Assembly (NCBI GenBank): GCA_963725425.1
Contig: CAVRYJ010000031.1
Coordinates: 620,001-684,000 of the forward strand
Direction: 5' to 3'
From: Clostridium_I sp963725425
GTDB lineage: Bacteria; Bacillota; Clostridia; Clostridiales; Clostridiaceae
Length of the DNA stretch: 64,000 nucleotides
Positions within the stretch are counted from its first letter, which is position 1. The number at the start of each line of letters is the position of its first letter. This document shows, piece by piece, positions 17,089 to 26,510 of this stretch. Under the pieces are notes generated by a model. That model made no database searches, had not been told where the DNA came from, and saw only the letters and a program-made list of their open reading frames with translations. The position numbers and the translations under genes were made by a program.

Positions 17089-18276
17089 TTAAACATCCAC
17101 TGCTTTTTCATTTCTATGTGAAAACGCAATTTTAAGTAAAACTGGTGTTATTACCGTGGTAAGAATAACAACAATTATAGTAGGTAGAAATATTTCTTGA
17201 GTAATAATATGTTTTTGGAGTCCTATATTTGCAGTAATTATAGCGACCTCTCCCCTTGATACCATTCCTACTCCGATCTGAAGTGACTCACTTTTAGTCA
17301 TCTTTAAGAATCTTGCAGCTCCTCCGCATCCAACTATTTTTCCAACAACTGCTGCTAGAAACATAACTAATGTAATAACTAAAACCTCTAAGTTAAATCC
17401 CTTTAAATTAGCTTCAATTCCAACACTTGCGAAAAATATAAGTGATAAGAAGCCTGAGGAAATAGCTTTAACATTTTTTTCTATATATACTTTATGCGCA
17501 GTAGCTGAAAGTACTAATCCGCATATATATGCGCCAGTAATACCTGCTATTCCTATTTTTTCTGCAATAAATGCTATTATAAATGCAGCGGCTATGGAAA
17601 AAGTCAACAGTTCTCTTCCTGGTTTCATTGTTTTGGTAAATTTATTCAAATATCCTGGTAAATATACTATTGTAGCTATTGAAGCTACACAAAATATAAT
17701 TATTTTCCCTAGGGTTAATAAAAGACTTAATGTTTGCGCCCCGGAATCTGCATTTGATCCAGAAGTTTGTGCTAGTGCAAGAACTACGGATATTAATACA
17801 AGTCCTAGAACGTCATCAATTACCGCAGCACCAAGAATGTTAATTCCAGACCTTGTGTTTAATTTTCCAAGTTCAGTAAGAGTCTCTACCGAAATGCTCA
17901 CACTTGTTGCTGTTAATATTACTCCAACAAATACATTTTCCCACGCATTATTAAAGAACATATATGCACTTCCTATCCCTAGTATAAGTGGTACTAGCAC
18001 ACCTACCATTGCGATTACAAATGAGGTAAAACCAGCTTTTTTAAACTCCTCAATATTTGTTTCAAGACCAGCCAAAAACATAAGCATGATTACTCCTAAA
18101 TCTGCTAATAGCTTTATATTAGCATCGTATTGTACAATATTTAATACCACTGGTCCAAGAATTACTCCTGCAACCAGCGCCCCAAGCACCTCTGGCATTT
18201 TTAGTTTTCTACTAATAATTCCGCCTATCTTTGTAAACATAAGAATTAATGCAATATCTAATAATGTCTTTTCCAT
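17089..18276 (-). CDS. CPA2-family Na+(K+)/H+ antiporter
   Basis: A 395-aa polytopic protein (about 12 helices) of the monovalent cation:proton antiporter-2 family. Landmarks: KLKMPEVLGALVAGVILGP, DLGVIMLMFLAGLETN, and the paired acidic residues in GAAVIDDVLGLVLIS (ion-binding DD). No C-terminal TrkA domain is attached. The start at 18276 follows AAAGGAGATTC; a longer frame to 18417 overlaps the leader and lacks a site. A possible attenuator in the leader suggests ion- or ligand-dependent control. Confidence 0.88.
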   Translation of the reverse strand: MEKTLLDIALILMFTKIGGIISRKLKMPEVLGALVAGVILGPVVLNIVQYDANIKLLADLGVIMLMFLAGLETNIEEFKKAGFTSFVIAMVGVLVPLILGIGSAYMFFNNAWENVFVGVILTATSVSISVETLTELGKLNTRSGINILGAAVIDDVLGLVLISVVLALAQTSGSNADSGAQTLSLLLTLGKIIIFCVASIATIVYLPGYLNKFTKTMKPGRELLTFSIAAAFIIAFIAEKIGIAGITGAYICGLVLSATAHKVYIEKNVKAISSGFLSLIFFASVGIEANLKGFNLEVLVITLVMFLAAVVGKIVGCGGAARFLKMTKSESLQIGVGMVSRGEVAIITANIGLQKHIITQEIFLPTIIVVILTTVITPVLLKIAFSHRNEKAVDV

Positions 18277-18309
18277 ATGAATCTCCTTTGTTCCTAGTTT
18301 AAATATATG

Positions 18310-18430
18310 ATTTTTTATTTGTCCGTTTTCTTCAAAAAATAAAAAAATAGAAAGCCCTAAAAAACGGACTTCCCACCCCAGAAGACATAAACTCTCTTGA
18401 ATACAGGCAATGTGCACCTGTTCAACCGTA
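18310..18430 (-). promoter_or_regulatory. Structured leader with intrinsic terminator before the antiporter gene
   Basis: The minus-strand leader starts soon after a TTGATT-N17-TATAAT promoter. It contains ACAGG-N9-CCTGT, then GGAAGTCC-N8-GGGCTTTC followed by TATTTTTTTATTTTTT, an intrinsic terminator ahead of the gene. GTCCGTTTT can instead pair with AAAACGGAC further downstream, giving a mutually exclusive structure. This looks like an attenuator or riboswitch; I cannot match it to a known class. Confidence 0.5.
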
Positions 18431-18889
18431 AAACCGATATAAATTACATTAATTATACCATATTATTAGTGTTAAATCAATAATTTTCAGTAGGCAGCCA
18501 GCCTTATAATAAATTTGCTTCCTTTTCCTTCTTCACTATAAACATTTATTTTTCCACCATGAGCTTCCACCAATGCCTTTGTTATAGTAAGACCTATTCC
18601 TGAACCACCGGTATTTCTATTTCGTGATTTATCGCTTCTATAAAATCTTTCAAAAATATAAGGCAAGTCTTTCTCTGAAATTCCAATTCCGTTATCCTTG
18701 ACTTCAATTATAATATTTTCCTGAATTTTTTTTAATATTACATCTACTTTACCGTAACTATTCAGCTATTAAAATAAATTTCATTTAGTGCTATTATTAA
18801 TTTATTGAAAAAAACTCTTCCATTTATCATTGATTTTTGGTAATATAAATCCTATCTTGCAAAAACTAATGATAAGGTGGTGACACATC

Positions 18890-20385
18890 GTGACTGAAAG
18901 CCATATTACTGAGATTTACAACCAAGGTATATCTCAAGTTATAAGTGCTATTAACAAATTATCAAATGAAATTAATACACTAAATTCTCAAGTAGAATCA
19001 CTTTCTAATGATAATATGGCTTTAAACGGGCGTGTTAAGTCATTAGAAAGTCAAATAAATAAAAATAGTAATAACAGCAGTAAGCCACCATCATCAGATG
19101 GATTCAAAAGAAAACTAAGAGTTTAAGGACTAAATCAGGTAAACGACCTGGCGGTCAGGAAGGTCATGAAGGGTCAACCTTGAGTATAAATGACAATCCT
19201 GATGAAATTAAAATTCATAGTCTAGAAAAATGTATTGAATGCGGAGCATCTTTAAAAGATACATCGCTTGAAAGATATATTGTTCGCCAAGTTATAGATA
19301 TACCTGAAATAAAAGCTAAAACTACAGAGCATAGAGCAGAAGTAAAAATATGCCCACAATGCAAATGTAAAAATACCGCTAGGTTCCCTGATGGGATTAT
19401 AAATACAGTTCAATATGGTGAAAAGTTAAAGGCTATAGCTGTTTATTTAACACAATATCAGCTAATTCCATATAAAAGAAGTGCTGAACTTATTGAAGAT
19501 TTATTTAACCATCATCTGAGCCAAGGAAGTATAGTTACATTTAATGAAAGCTGTTATGAAAAATTACGGCCTATAGAGGATAATATTAAAAATAGTATTA
19601 TCTCATCTACTGGTGCTGTTCACTTTGATGAGACTGGTATGTATGTAGAGAAAAAGCGTAAATGGCTTCACGTTGCTTCAAATGAAAACCTTACTTTCTA
19701 TGCATGTCATGAAAAACGAGGTAAAGAAGCAACTGATGAAATTGGAATACTCTCAAAATTCACTGGTACGGCAGTACATGATGGTTTTAAAACATATAAT
19801 AAATACACCAACTGTAGTCATGCCCTATGCAATGCTCATATATTAAGGGAACTTAATGCTATAACCGAGCTACAAAATCAAGAATGGGCAACGCCGATGA
19901 AAGATTTGTTAATTGAAATTAAGCGTGAAGTAGACTTAATCTTCAACAATTATCATGCTTTACCTATAAATAGACTTCAAGATTTTGAAGCAAAGTATGA
20001 TAAAATACTTAACGCTGGTTTTGATGAAGACTATTCTAAAAATATTGAATTATACTCTCAGAAGAAGGTTAAAAGGAGTGTAAGTCTTAATTTACTTAAT
20101 AGATTATGTGGATATAAAAATCAAGTTCTTGCTTTCATGTATGATTTTGATATTCCCTTTGACAATAACCAAGCGGAACGAGATTTACGCATGGCTAAGG
20201 TGAAACAAAAAATTTCTGGAACTTTTAGAAGCCCAGCAGGAGCAAATGCTTTCACTAGAATTAGGGGATATGTATCTACTGTAAGAAAACAAGGTAATAA
20301 TGCTTTAGACTGTATAAAATCAGTATTTACAGCAAATCCAATAGACCCAACTTTAGATTTAAAAGCTCCGATAAAAGAGGTGTAA
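18890..20385 (+). pseudogene. IS66-family transposase, one frameshift
   Basis: The N-terminal coiled coil and NSSKPPSSDGFKRK motif, a zinc-binding region (CIECGASL, CPQCKC), and a DDE core (HFDETGMYVE, AVHDGFKTY, FDNNQAERDLRM) define an IS66 TnpC-type transposase of about 495 aa. The frame breaks at an A4 run (19111-19114); A5 would give KRKTKSLRTKSGKRPGGQEG and continue to 20385. The start is GTG behind AAGGTGGTG. Confidence 0.9.
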
Positions 20386-20422
20386 TCACCTCTTTTTAGT
20401 GTGCAGAAAATTAATATCATCA

Positions 20423-20466
20423 TACTACCCTCAAATACACAAAATATTTGAGGGTAGTACGTTTTT
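20423..20466 (+). terminator. Terminator hairpin at the IS66 right end
   Basis: TACTACCCTCAAATA pairs with TATTTGAGGGTAGTA, followed by CGTTTTTT. It lies between the transposase stop and the right inverted repeat. Confidence 0.7.
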
Positions 20467-21658
20467 TGAGCACACATATATTTTATACAAAATAGTAGCT
20501 GAATAGTTACACTTTACCGTTGTTTTCCAAATATTTATAGGCATTTGAAAGTACATTGTCCATAATCTGTATTATCTTATCTTTATCCATGAACACTTCA
20601 ATGGCTTGCATTGGGTTTATAGTCAATTTATAATTTTTCTTACTATACATAGGCTCAAAATTTCTTATAATATTGACTAATAAGTCTCCAATGTTAAAAT
20701 TACTCCTGTTTAAAACCAAATTAACTTCTTCCAGTTTAGAAAGATTACGTAGGCTGTTAACTAGCTTAATTAGTCTTTCTATTTCTTCATAAAAGCTTTC
20801 AAGCCTTTCCTTTGTTGGCTCCCATATTCCATCAAGCATTGCTTCAATATGAGCCTTTAAAATGGAAAGTGGAGTTCTCAGTTCATGTGCCATATCTGAA
20901 GTTGCACTTTTTCTAAGCATTTCTTGTTCTTTTAGAGTCGCTCCTAGAAAATTCATAGAACTTGATAATTCAATAATTTCTTTTGTATTGCTTTTTATTT
21001 CACACTTAGCATTCAAATCACCATTTCTTATTTTATTTGCTACATCAGTTATTTTAATTAGTGGCTTTGACACCTGCCTTGAAAAAATAATACTTATAAA
21101 AAAACCAAGTAGCAACGCAATAAATGCAGATAAAGCAAAAGCTTTATTTAAAGTCATTTTAAAATTTAATGCATCACTATTTATATATGAGTTATCAAAA
21201 TACCCCACAACAATATTTCCAATATTTTTTTTATTTTTTTCTAAATTATATTTTACTTCAGTGTAATTTCCATTTTTTCCTTCATTATTGTTTTCCATCA
21301 TAGAACCCATCATAGAATTCATTTTTGATCTATCCTTGGTATTGGTATCGTCATAAGATAATATTGTTTTTCCATTAGCATCTTTAATATCTACAAATAA
21401 ATTTTCCATGGATGAATATCTTTTAATCTCTTCCATATCTACATCAGAGAATCCAGTTTTATCACTATATAAACCTTCAGTAATCTTAGCTATTTTTTCT
21501 ATTTTGTTTTTCTGTTCAGTTTGAAGATAATCGTTAAACCTTGAATTAATCATTATATTAGAAATAATACAATTTGTAGTTATTGCTATAACAACAGATA
21601 AAAGAAAGCCAAAGGCTAACTTCTTTGTTAAAGATATCTTCATAGCTTTTACCTCACC

Positions 21659-22354
21659 CTACTCCATAAATTTATATCCCATCCTATATATTGTGATAAT
21701 ATATCTAGGTTCTTTAGGATTATCTTCTATTTTCTGCCTTATGTTCTTTATGTAAGTATCTATTGTTCTATCCACACCATCATAATCAAGGCCAAAGGCT
21801 TTTTCTACTAATTTTTCTCTAGAAAACACTTGTCCTGGACTAGTTAGTAATGCTTTTAGAATCTTGAACTCATAAGTTGTCATACTTAATATATTGCCCT
21901 TCTTTTTAGCTTCAAACTTCTTTATATCAACTTTTAAATCTCCATTATTAAAAACAAGGACATCTGCAAGTGGTTCACTATCCCTATATGATCTTCTAAT
22001 TAGTGCCCTTACTCTAACCACTAGTTCTCTCACACTAAAAGGTTTTGTTAAATAGTCATCTGCACCTATTGATATTCCTTCTATTTTATCCTCTTCTTCA
22101 CTCCTTGCTGTTAGCATTATTATTGGAATTTGGGACTTGGCCCTTACCTTATTACAAACCTCTATTCCTGATATTTTGGGAAGCATTAAATCAAGAACTA
22201 GCAGGTGCACTATTTCATTTTTAAATATGTCCAAAGCTGTTTCACCATCTAAAGCAGTTATAACCTTATAGTCTTCTTTTTCAAGATACGCCCTTACTAC
22301 ATCCAAAATTTTTTGTTCGTCGTCCACCACAAGTATTGTTTTTCTTTCTTCCAC
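21659..22354 (-). CDS. OmpR-family response regulator
   Basis: A receiver domain (ILVVDDEQKI, phospho-acceptor Asp in LLVLDLMLPKISG, conserved Lys in DYLTKPFS) followed by a winged-helix domain with DYDGVDRTIDTYIKNIRQKI. About 231 aa. I prefer the GTG at 22354, which has GGGGTGA upstream; the GTG at 22363 is possible but has no site. It pairs with the downstream histidine kinase, which is interrupted here, so the regulator may lack its cognate kinase. Confidence 0.92.
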   Translation of the reverse strand: MEERKTILVVDDEQKILDVVRAYLEKEDYKVITALDGETALDIFKNEIVHLLVLDLMLPKISGIEVCNKVRAKSQIPIIMLTARSEEEDKIEGISIGADDYLTKPFSVRELVVRVRALIRRSYRDSEPLADVLVFNNGDLKVDIKKFEAKKKGNILSMTTYEFKILKALLTSPGQVFSREKLVEKAFGLDYDGVDRTIDTYIKNIRQKIEDNPKEPRYIITIYRMGYKFME

Positions 22355-22401
22355 AACTTTCACCCCAAACGGTTTCTTTTCAACATTATGTACTATTCTA
22401 C

Positions 22402-22444
22402 ATAAGTAATCAAGCCCCGTAAATTACGAGGCTTGATTGCTTAT
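22402..22444. terminator. Hairpin between the SHOCT and response regulator genes
   Basis: ATAAGTAATCAAGCC and GGCTTGATTGCTTAT pair around a short CG-rich centre. There is no T tract, so it may be a processing or attenuation site between two co-directional genes. Confidence 0.4.
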
Positions 22445-22445
22445 G

Positions 22446-22700
22446 TTATCTCTTCTTTTTATTTGAAAGAATGGTTCTTCTCTTAATGTACTCTTCTTCC
22501 GTTATCTCCCCACTAGCATACTTTTCATCCAATATGTTAAATACTTTTGATTTATCTGTACCACTAACATATTTTTTATATAACTTAACACCTACCACTA
22601 TTAGTGCGATTAATACAACTAGGTTAAATATCATTGTCATTGGAAAGAATCCACCGCCAAAACTGCCACGCATTCCATAACCACCATATCCATTCATCAT
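22446..22700 (-). CDS. SHOCT-domain small membrane protein
   Basis: 84 aa: a Gly/Tyr/Met-rich N-terminus (MMNGYGGYGMRG), one membrane helix (about residues 20-40) and a C-terminal SHOCT motif ILDEKYASGEITEEEYIKRR. It lies directly upstream of and co-directional with the two-component genes and has GGAGGAATAATT before the ATG. SHOCT domains are thought to mediate oligomerisation; its role with the two-component system is unknown. The kinase sensor loop is Met-rich too (MNSMMGSMM), which hints at a metal-linked system. Confidence 0.8.
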   Translation of the reverse strand: MMNGYGGYGMRGSFGGGFFPMTMIFNLVVLIALIVVGVKLYKKYVSGTDKSKVFNILDEKYASGEITEEEYIKRRTILSNKKKR

Positions 22701-22778
22701 AATTATTCCTCCTCAAAGCTTTTATTCTATACACTTATTATAAAATAAAATTGTGGAGGATTTATGGAGATTATGAAT

Positions 22779-22828
22779 TTAGGCACCTTAAAAAAATATC
22801 TAATAACTATTTTCTTTCAGATGCCTCA
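22779..22828. repeat. Short TAGGCATC-family repeat at the 3' end of the CmpB-like gene
   Basis: 50 bp with ends TTAGGCACC and AGATGCCTCA and almost no core. The gene's stop codon TGA is the first triplet of the end (TGAGGCATC on the coding strand). Confidence 0.6.
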
Positions 22829-23241
22829 TCCTTGGGTTCTTATAAGCAAACTAAATTTATCCATTTCGCTATGAAGTTTCTCAAGCACAATCCCAAAACA
22901 AAACCATATAGGTGCAAAATCAAGTTTTATTAATCCATCAATAGATGTAAATCCTGTATAATTCCATGGACACACACCTAAAATAAGCCTTAAAAGAAAG
23001 CCACTAGTATATTCAACAACAAAAATAATGAATGTATAAACACCTCCTCGTAAAATAAGCGGCCAACTTTTTATTTTATGTTGCAATGGTTCAAAAAAAC
23101 TGTAAGACCATATATAGGGAACATCCATATATAAGTAAATCCACTTAATCTTATATCTCCCTGAAGTAGAGATCCAATTCCAGTCCAAAATATTTCTGCA
23201 CAAAGTCCAACTAGGCCGTATACTAAAAATCTTTTCATCAT
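22826..23241 (-). pseudogene. CmpB-like ABC-transporter type IV family protein, one frameshift
   Basis: With one shift repaired, about 138 aa: MMKRFLVYGLVGLCAEIFWTG, then YIWMFPIYGLTVF, then EPLQHKIKSWPLILRGGVYT and LGVCPWNYTG. This matches the small membrane family Pfam names putative ABC-transporter type IV, of unknown function. The break is at an A7 run (23093-23099); T8 on the coding strand would join TVF to FEPLQHKIK. No strong ribosome site precedes the ATG; it starts 36 bp after surE and may be translated by coupling. Confidence 0.78.
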
Positions 23242-23277
23242 GGATATATGTTTTGCTAATATACTTTAAATATTCCT

Positions 23278-24036
23278 CTAATTTATAATTTCTTTCAGTT
23301 CTTCTAAAGTTTTATAGTCTGTTAAATCATATTGAAGTGGAGTCAATGTAACATATCCATTGTTTAGAAATTCAACGTCTGTACCTTGATCATAAATTTG
23401 ATTTTTTATTCCATTGGCAATGTATGTTACTTCGTTACCATTTCTACCTATTTCTTTATACCGATCTTCATATAGTCTTCCACCACTTTTACATACTTTG
23501 ATTCCTTTTATTTTACTCTCTTCAATTGAAGGCACATTTAAATTTAAAACTATATTACTTCCAATGTAGTTTTCTTTTGATAATTTTAAAATTTTTCTAG
23601 TATATTTTGCTGCTATTTTGTAATTTATTTCTTCACCATTTAGATGTGCTGACACTGCAATTGAAGGTATTTTATTAATGGCAGCTTCTATTGCCGCAGA
23701 AACTGTTCCTGAATAAAGAATATCTCGACCTAGATTTACCCCTCTATTTATCCCTGATATTACTATGTCCATGCCTTCATTATTGCATAATTTCAGAACA
23801 CCAATTCTAACACAGTCTGCTGGTGTTCCACTAACACTATATGCTTTTGATTTTATCCCATCAATTTCAACTTTTTTTACGGTTAGTGGGCGTCCAAGCG
23901 TAATAGAATGACCACATGCACTTCTTTGATCATCTGGTGCTACAATAGTAACAACATTGTCTTTTTCCAGTTCTTTTGCTAAAATGTACAAACCCTCAGC
24001 ATGAATCCCATCATCATTTACTAATAATATTTTCAT
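23278..24036 (-). CDS. surE: 5'-nucleotidase SurE
   Basis: 252 aa, the survival-protein phosphatase acting on nucleoside 5'- and 3'-monophosphates. Metal-site residues are in ILLVNDDGIHAEGL (Asp-Asp), APDDQRSACGHSIT (Ser/Asn region) and VISGINRGVNLG (Asn). The start follows TGAGGTG. It heads a small operon with the CmpB-like gene. The upstream hairpin at 24133-24194 isolates it from mccA. Confidence 0.95.
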   Translation of the reverse strand: MKILLVNDDGIHAEGLYILAKELEKDNVVTIVAPDDQRSACGHSITLGRPLTVKKVEIDGIKSKAYSVSGTPADCVRIGVLKLCNNEGMDIVISGINRGVNLGRDILYSGTVSAAIEAAINKIPSIAVSAHLNGEEINYKIAAKYTRKILKLSKENYIGSNIVLNLNVPSIEESKIKGIKVCKSGGRLYEDRYKEIGRNGNEVTYIANGIKNQIYDQGTDVEFLNNGYVTLTPLQYDLTDYKTLEELKEIIN

Positions 24037-24132
24037 ATTTACACCTCAAAATATAAACTTTTGATAATATTATAGCATAAATAGAGTTCTTAGAATCAGA
24101 TGTGGTCTCGTTTTTGACCCCATCAGATAAAC

Positions 24133-24194
24133 AGGCCATAAATTATCACATTTTCACCTATAAATAGCAGTGACAATGTGATAATTTATGGCCT
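24133..24194. terminator. Long terminator hairpin between mccA and surE
   Basis: A perfect 20-bp stem, AGGCCATAAATTATCACATT (24133-24152) with its complement at 24175-24194, and a 22-nt loop. It closes the mccBA transcript. Confidence 0.6.
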
Positions 24195-24243
24195 ACAGTG
24201 ACATATCGACATTTGTAATATACTACTGTTTATATTTACAAAA

Positions 24244-25151
24244 CTAATATATTCCTTTACTTATATATCTGTCTCCCCTATCAGCAAAAGAGTTACAATA
24301 TTTGCATTTTCTACTCGTTCTGAAATTTTTAATGCTGCTACCATGGCTGCACCTGAAGAACTTCCAACTAAAATTCCCTCTTTTGAAGCTATTTCTCGTA
24401 CCATGTTAAAAGCTTCATGGTCAGCTATCTTTATAACTTCATCTATAAGACTAACATCCATAGTTCTTGGCATAAAATTGTTTCCAATACCCTCTATCTC
24501 ATAGCACCCTTCAATCCCACCACCAATAGTTGAACCATTAGGATCCGCTAATATACCTTTGATATTGAGATTTTTTTCTTTTAGATATTTCATAATGCCA
24601 GTGTAAGTTCCCCCACTACCAGCTCCACAAACAAAATAGTCAATTTTACCATCCAAGTCCTTATATATTTCAGGTCCCGTTGTCTCATAATGTGCTGCAG
24701 GATTCTGTAAATTGTCAAACTGTCTAAGGCTTATAGAATTTTTAGTAGTTTTAACCAGTTCCTCAGCTTTTGCTATAGCTCCAAGCATACCTTCTTCTCT
24801 TGATGTGTTTACTATTTTAGCTCCAAGTGCTCTCATAATAGCTTGTTTCTCTAAAGAAAATTTTTCAGGTACAACAAAAATTACATTATAACCTTTATTA
24901 ACAGCCGCAAGTGCTATACCTATTCCTGTATTCCCAGCCGTTGCTTCAATAATTGTATACCCGCTCTTTAATACTCCTTTTTCCTCAGCATCTCTCAGCA
25001 TATATATGCCAATCCTGTCCTTAACACTTCCGCCAGGATTATTAGTTTCAAGCTTTGCAAAGACGTTAACACTTTCTTTTACCTTTATATGATTTATTTT
25101 TATTAGTGGCGTACTACCAATTAACTCTCTAATATCTTCTATATATTTCAT
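24244..25151 (-). CDS. mccA: O-acetylserine-dependent cystathionine beta-synthase / cysteine synthase family, C-terminus frameshifted
   Basis: A PLP enzyme of the CysK/CBS fold. It has GSTPLIKIN, the PLP-lysine motif NPGGSVKDRI, TAGNTGIGIALAA and the phosphate loop GAGSGGTYTG. The partner mccB-type gene directly upstream supports a role in the reverse transsulfuration route (homocysteine to cystathionine). As sequenced, the frame stops at 24261 (VTLLLIGETDI). One more base in the A4 run at 24286-24289 gives VTLFADRGDRYISKGIY, ending at 24244, the normal family tail. The start at 25151 is backed by GAGGGTAGG. Confidence 0.85.
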
Positions 25152-25216
25152 TTTCCTACCCTCTCTATATGGCATATTTAAGAAAATAGCTACCCTATTT
25201 TTTTCAGCTACCTATT

Positions 25217-26359
25217 CTATTTACTTGCTTTAAAAGCTACATCCAAGTCCGCTATTAAATCATCAGAATTTTCTATTCCCACTGATAATCTAATTAAATT
25301 ATCAACAATTCCAACCTTTTGTCTTATTTCTGCTGGTATAGCCGCATGTGTCATACTTGCAGGATGACAAATTAGTGACTCAACCCCCCCAAGACTTTCG
25401 CCAAAGGTAATGAGTCTAAAACTTGATAAGAACTTCTTATAATCATACCCATCCTTAATAACGAATGATATTATTCCGCCATAACCACTTGCTTGTCTTG
25501 TTTGAACTTCATAGCCTGGATGATCATGAAAACCAGGATAATATACCTTTTGAACTTCTGCTCTATTCTTTAAATATTTTGCAATTACCTTACCATTAGC
25601 ATTGTGTCTATCCATTCTTACCGCTAAGGTTTTAATTCCCCTTATAAGTAAAAATGAATCAAAAGGTGCTAAAACTCCACCTGTAGAGTTTTGAATAAAA
25701 CGTATTTTTTCAGCTAGCTCCTCAGTATTAACTACGACGAGACCTGAAACTACATCACTATGGCCTCCTAAATATTTTGTAGCACTATGAATTACTATAT
25801 CTGCTCCAAGTGTAATAGGTGTCTGGAGATAAGGTGTCATAAATGTATTATCAACAATGGTAAGAATGTCATTATCATTTGCTATATCAGCTATTGCCCT
25901 AATATCTGTAATGTCCATAAGTGGATTAGTAGGTGTTTCAATATATATTGCCTTTACAGTTTCATCTATACTTCTTTTAACTTCTGCAATGTTTGTTGTA
26001 TCTGCGATGATATATCCTATATTAAAGTTCTTAAATATCTTGTCCAATACTCTGAAGGTTCCTCCATATATATTGTTAGATATTATTATTTTATCCCCTG
26101 CCTTAAATAGAGTAAGAACAGCTGTAATTGCTGCCATACCAGAGGCAAAAGCAAACCCCTCATAACCATGTTCCAATTCACAAATCAGCTTTTCAAGAGC
26201 TTCTCTTGTGGGATTACCAGTTCTTGAATATTCATATCCTGAATTTACTCCAAATGCTTCTTGTTTGTAAGTTGAAGTTTGAAAGATAGGCACGTTTACC
26301 GCACCTGTCCTCTCATCGCCATCTATTCCACCATGAATTACTAAAGATTCTATTTTCAT
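25217..26359 (-). CDS. mccB: Cystathionine gamma-lyase/synthase family PLP enzyme
   Basis: 380 aa, Cys/Met-metabolism PLP family. The PLP lysine is in HSATKYLGGHSDVVSG, with the YSRTGNPT entry region and the family tail FGESLGGVESLICHPASMTHA. Beside an mccA-type gene the likely role is cystathionine gamma-lyase (cystathionine to cysteine), but gamma-synthase or homocysteine gamma-lyase activity cannot be excluded by eye. The start at 26359 lies 9 bp after AGGAGG; the ATG three codons earlier abuts that site and is unlikely. Confidence 0.87.
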   Translation of the reverse strand: MKIESLVIHGGIDGDERTGAVNVPIFQTSTYKQEAFGVNSGYEYSRTGNPTREALEKLICELEHGYEGFAFASGMAAITAVLTLFKAGDKIIISNNIYGGTFRVLDKIFKNFNIGYIIADTTNIAEVKRSIDETVKAIYIETPTNPLMDITDIRAIADIANDNDILTIVDNTFMTPYLQTPITLGADIVIHSATKYLGGHSDVVSGLVVVNTEELAEKIRFIQNSTGGVLAPFDSFLLIRGIKTLAVRMDRHNANGKVIAKYLKNRAEVQKVYYPGFHDHPGYEVQTRQASGYGGIISFVIKDGYDYKKFLSSFRLITFGESLGGVESLICHPASMTHAAIPAEIRQKVGIVDNLIRLSVGIENSDDLIADLDVAFKASK

Positions 26360-26510
26360 ATTTTTCATCCTCCTGTTACTTTAGGTAGTGTAAATTTATT
26401 TACACTACTTCTTTGATTTTTTCTTTATATATCAAGGGTTGCAGAGTTTTTTCAACGCAAAAAACAATGACCCCCTAATTTCATGTTATAATTGAATATC
26501 TCACCAAACA

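Larger units (their letters stand above)
18754..20510 (+). mobile_element. IS66-family insertion sequence, 1757 bp
   Basis: Terminal inverted repeats GTAACTATTCAGCTA at both ends, starting with the GTAA typical of IS66. An 8-bp target duplication ACTTTACC is present at 18746-18753 and 20511-20518, the length expected for the family. There is one transposase gene without tnpA/tnpB helpers, as in the ISBst12-like group. The element sits inside a histidine kinase gene. Confidence 0.95.
18487..21643 (-). pseudogene. Sensor histidine kinase split by an IS66-family element
   Basis: The 5' part (20511-21643) encodes an N-terminal helix, an extracytoplasmic domain with MNSMMGSMMENN, a second helix, HAMP, and the H-box SDMAHELRTPLSILKAH. 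It reads up to NVLSNAYKYLENNGKV. The 3' part (18487-18753) encodes DVILKKIQENIIIEVKDNG and the ATPase G boxes (DNGIGIS, GGSGIGL). Removing the element plus one target copy restores a perfect frame of about 460 aa. The kinase lacks its ATPase core unless the element is excised. The partner response regulator lies just upstream. Confidence 0.93.

Noticed and set aside
18350..18400. GGGGTGGGAAGTCC in the antiporter leader considered as a T-box antiterminator
   Set aside because: The T-box core GGGTGGNACCGCG is not matched, the leader is too short for a specifier stem, and the gene is not an amino-acid gene.
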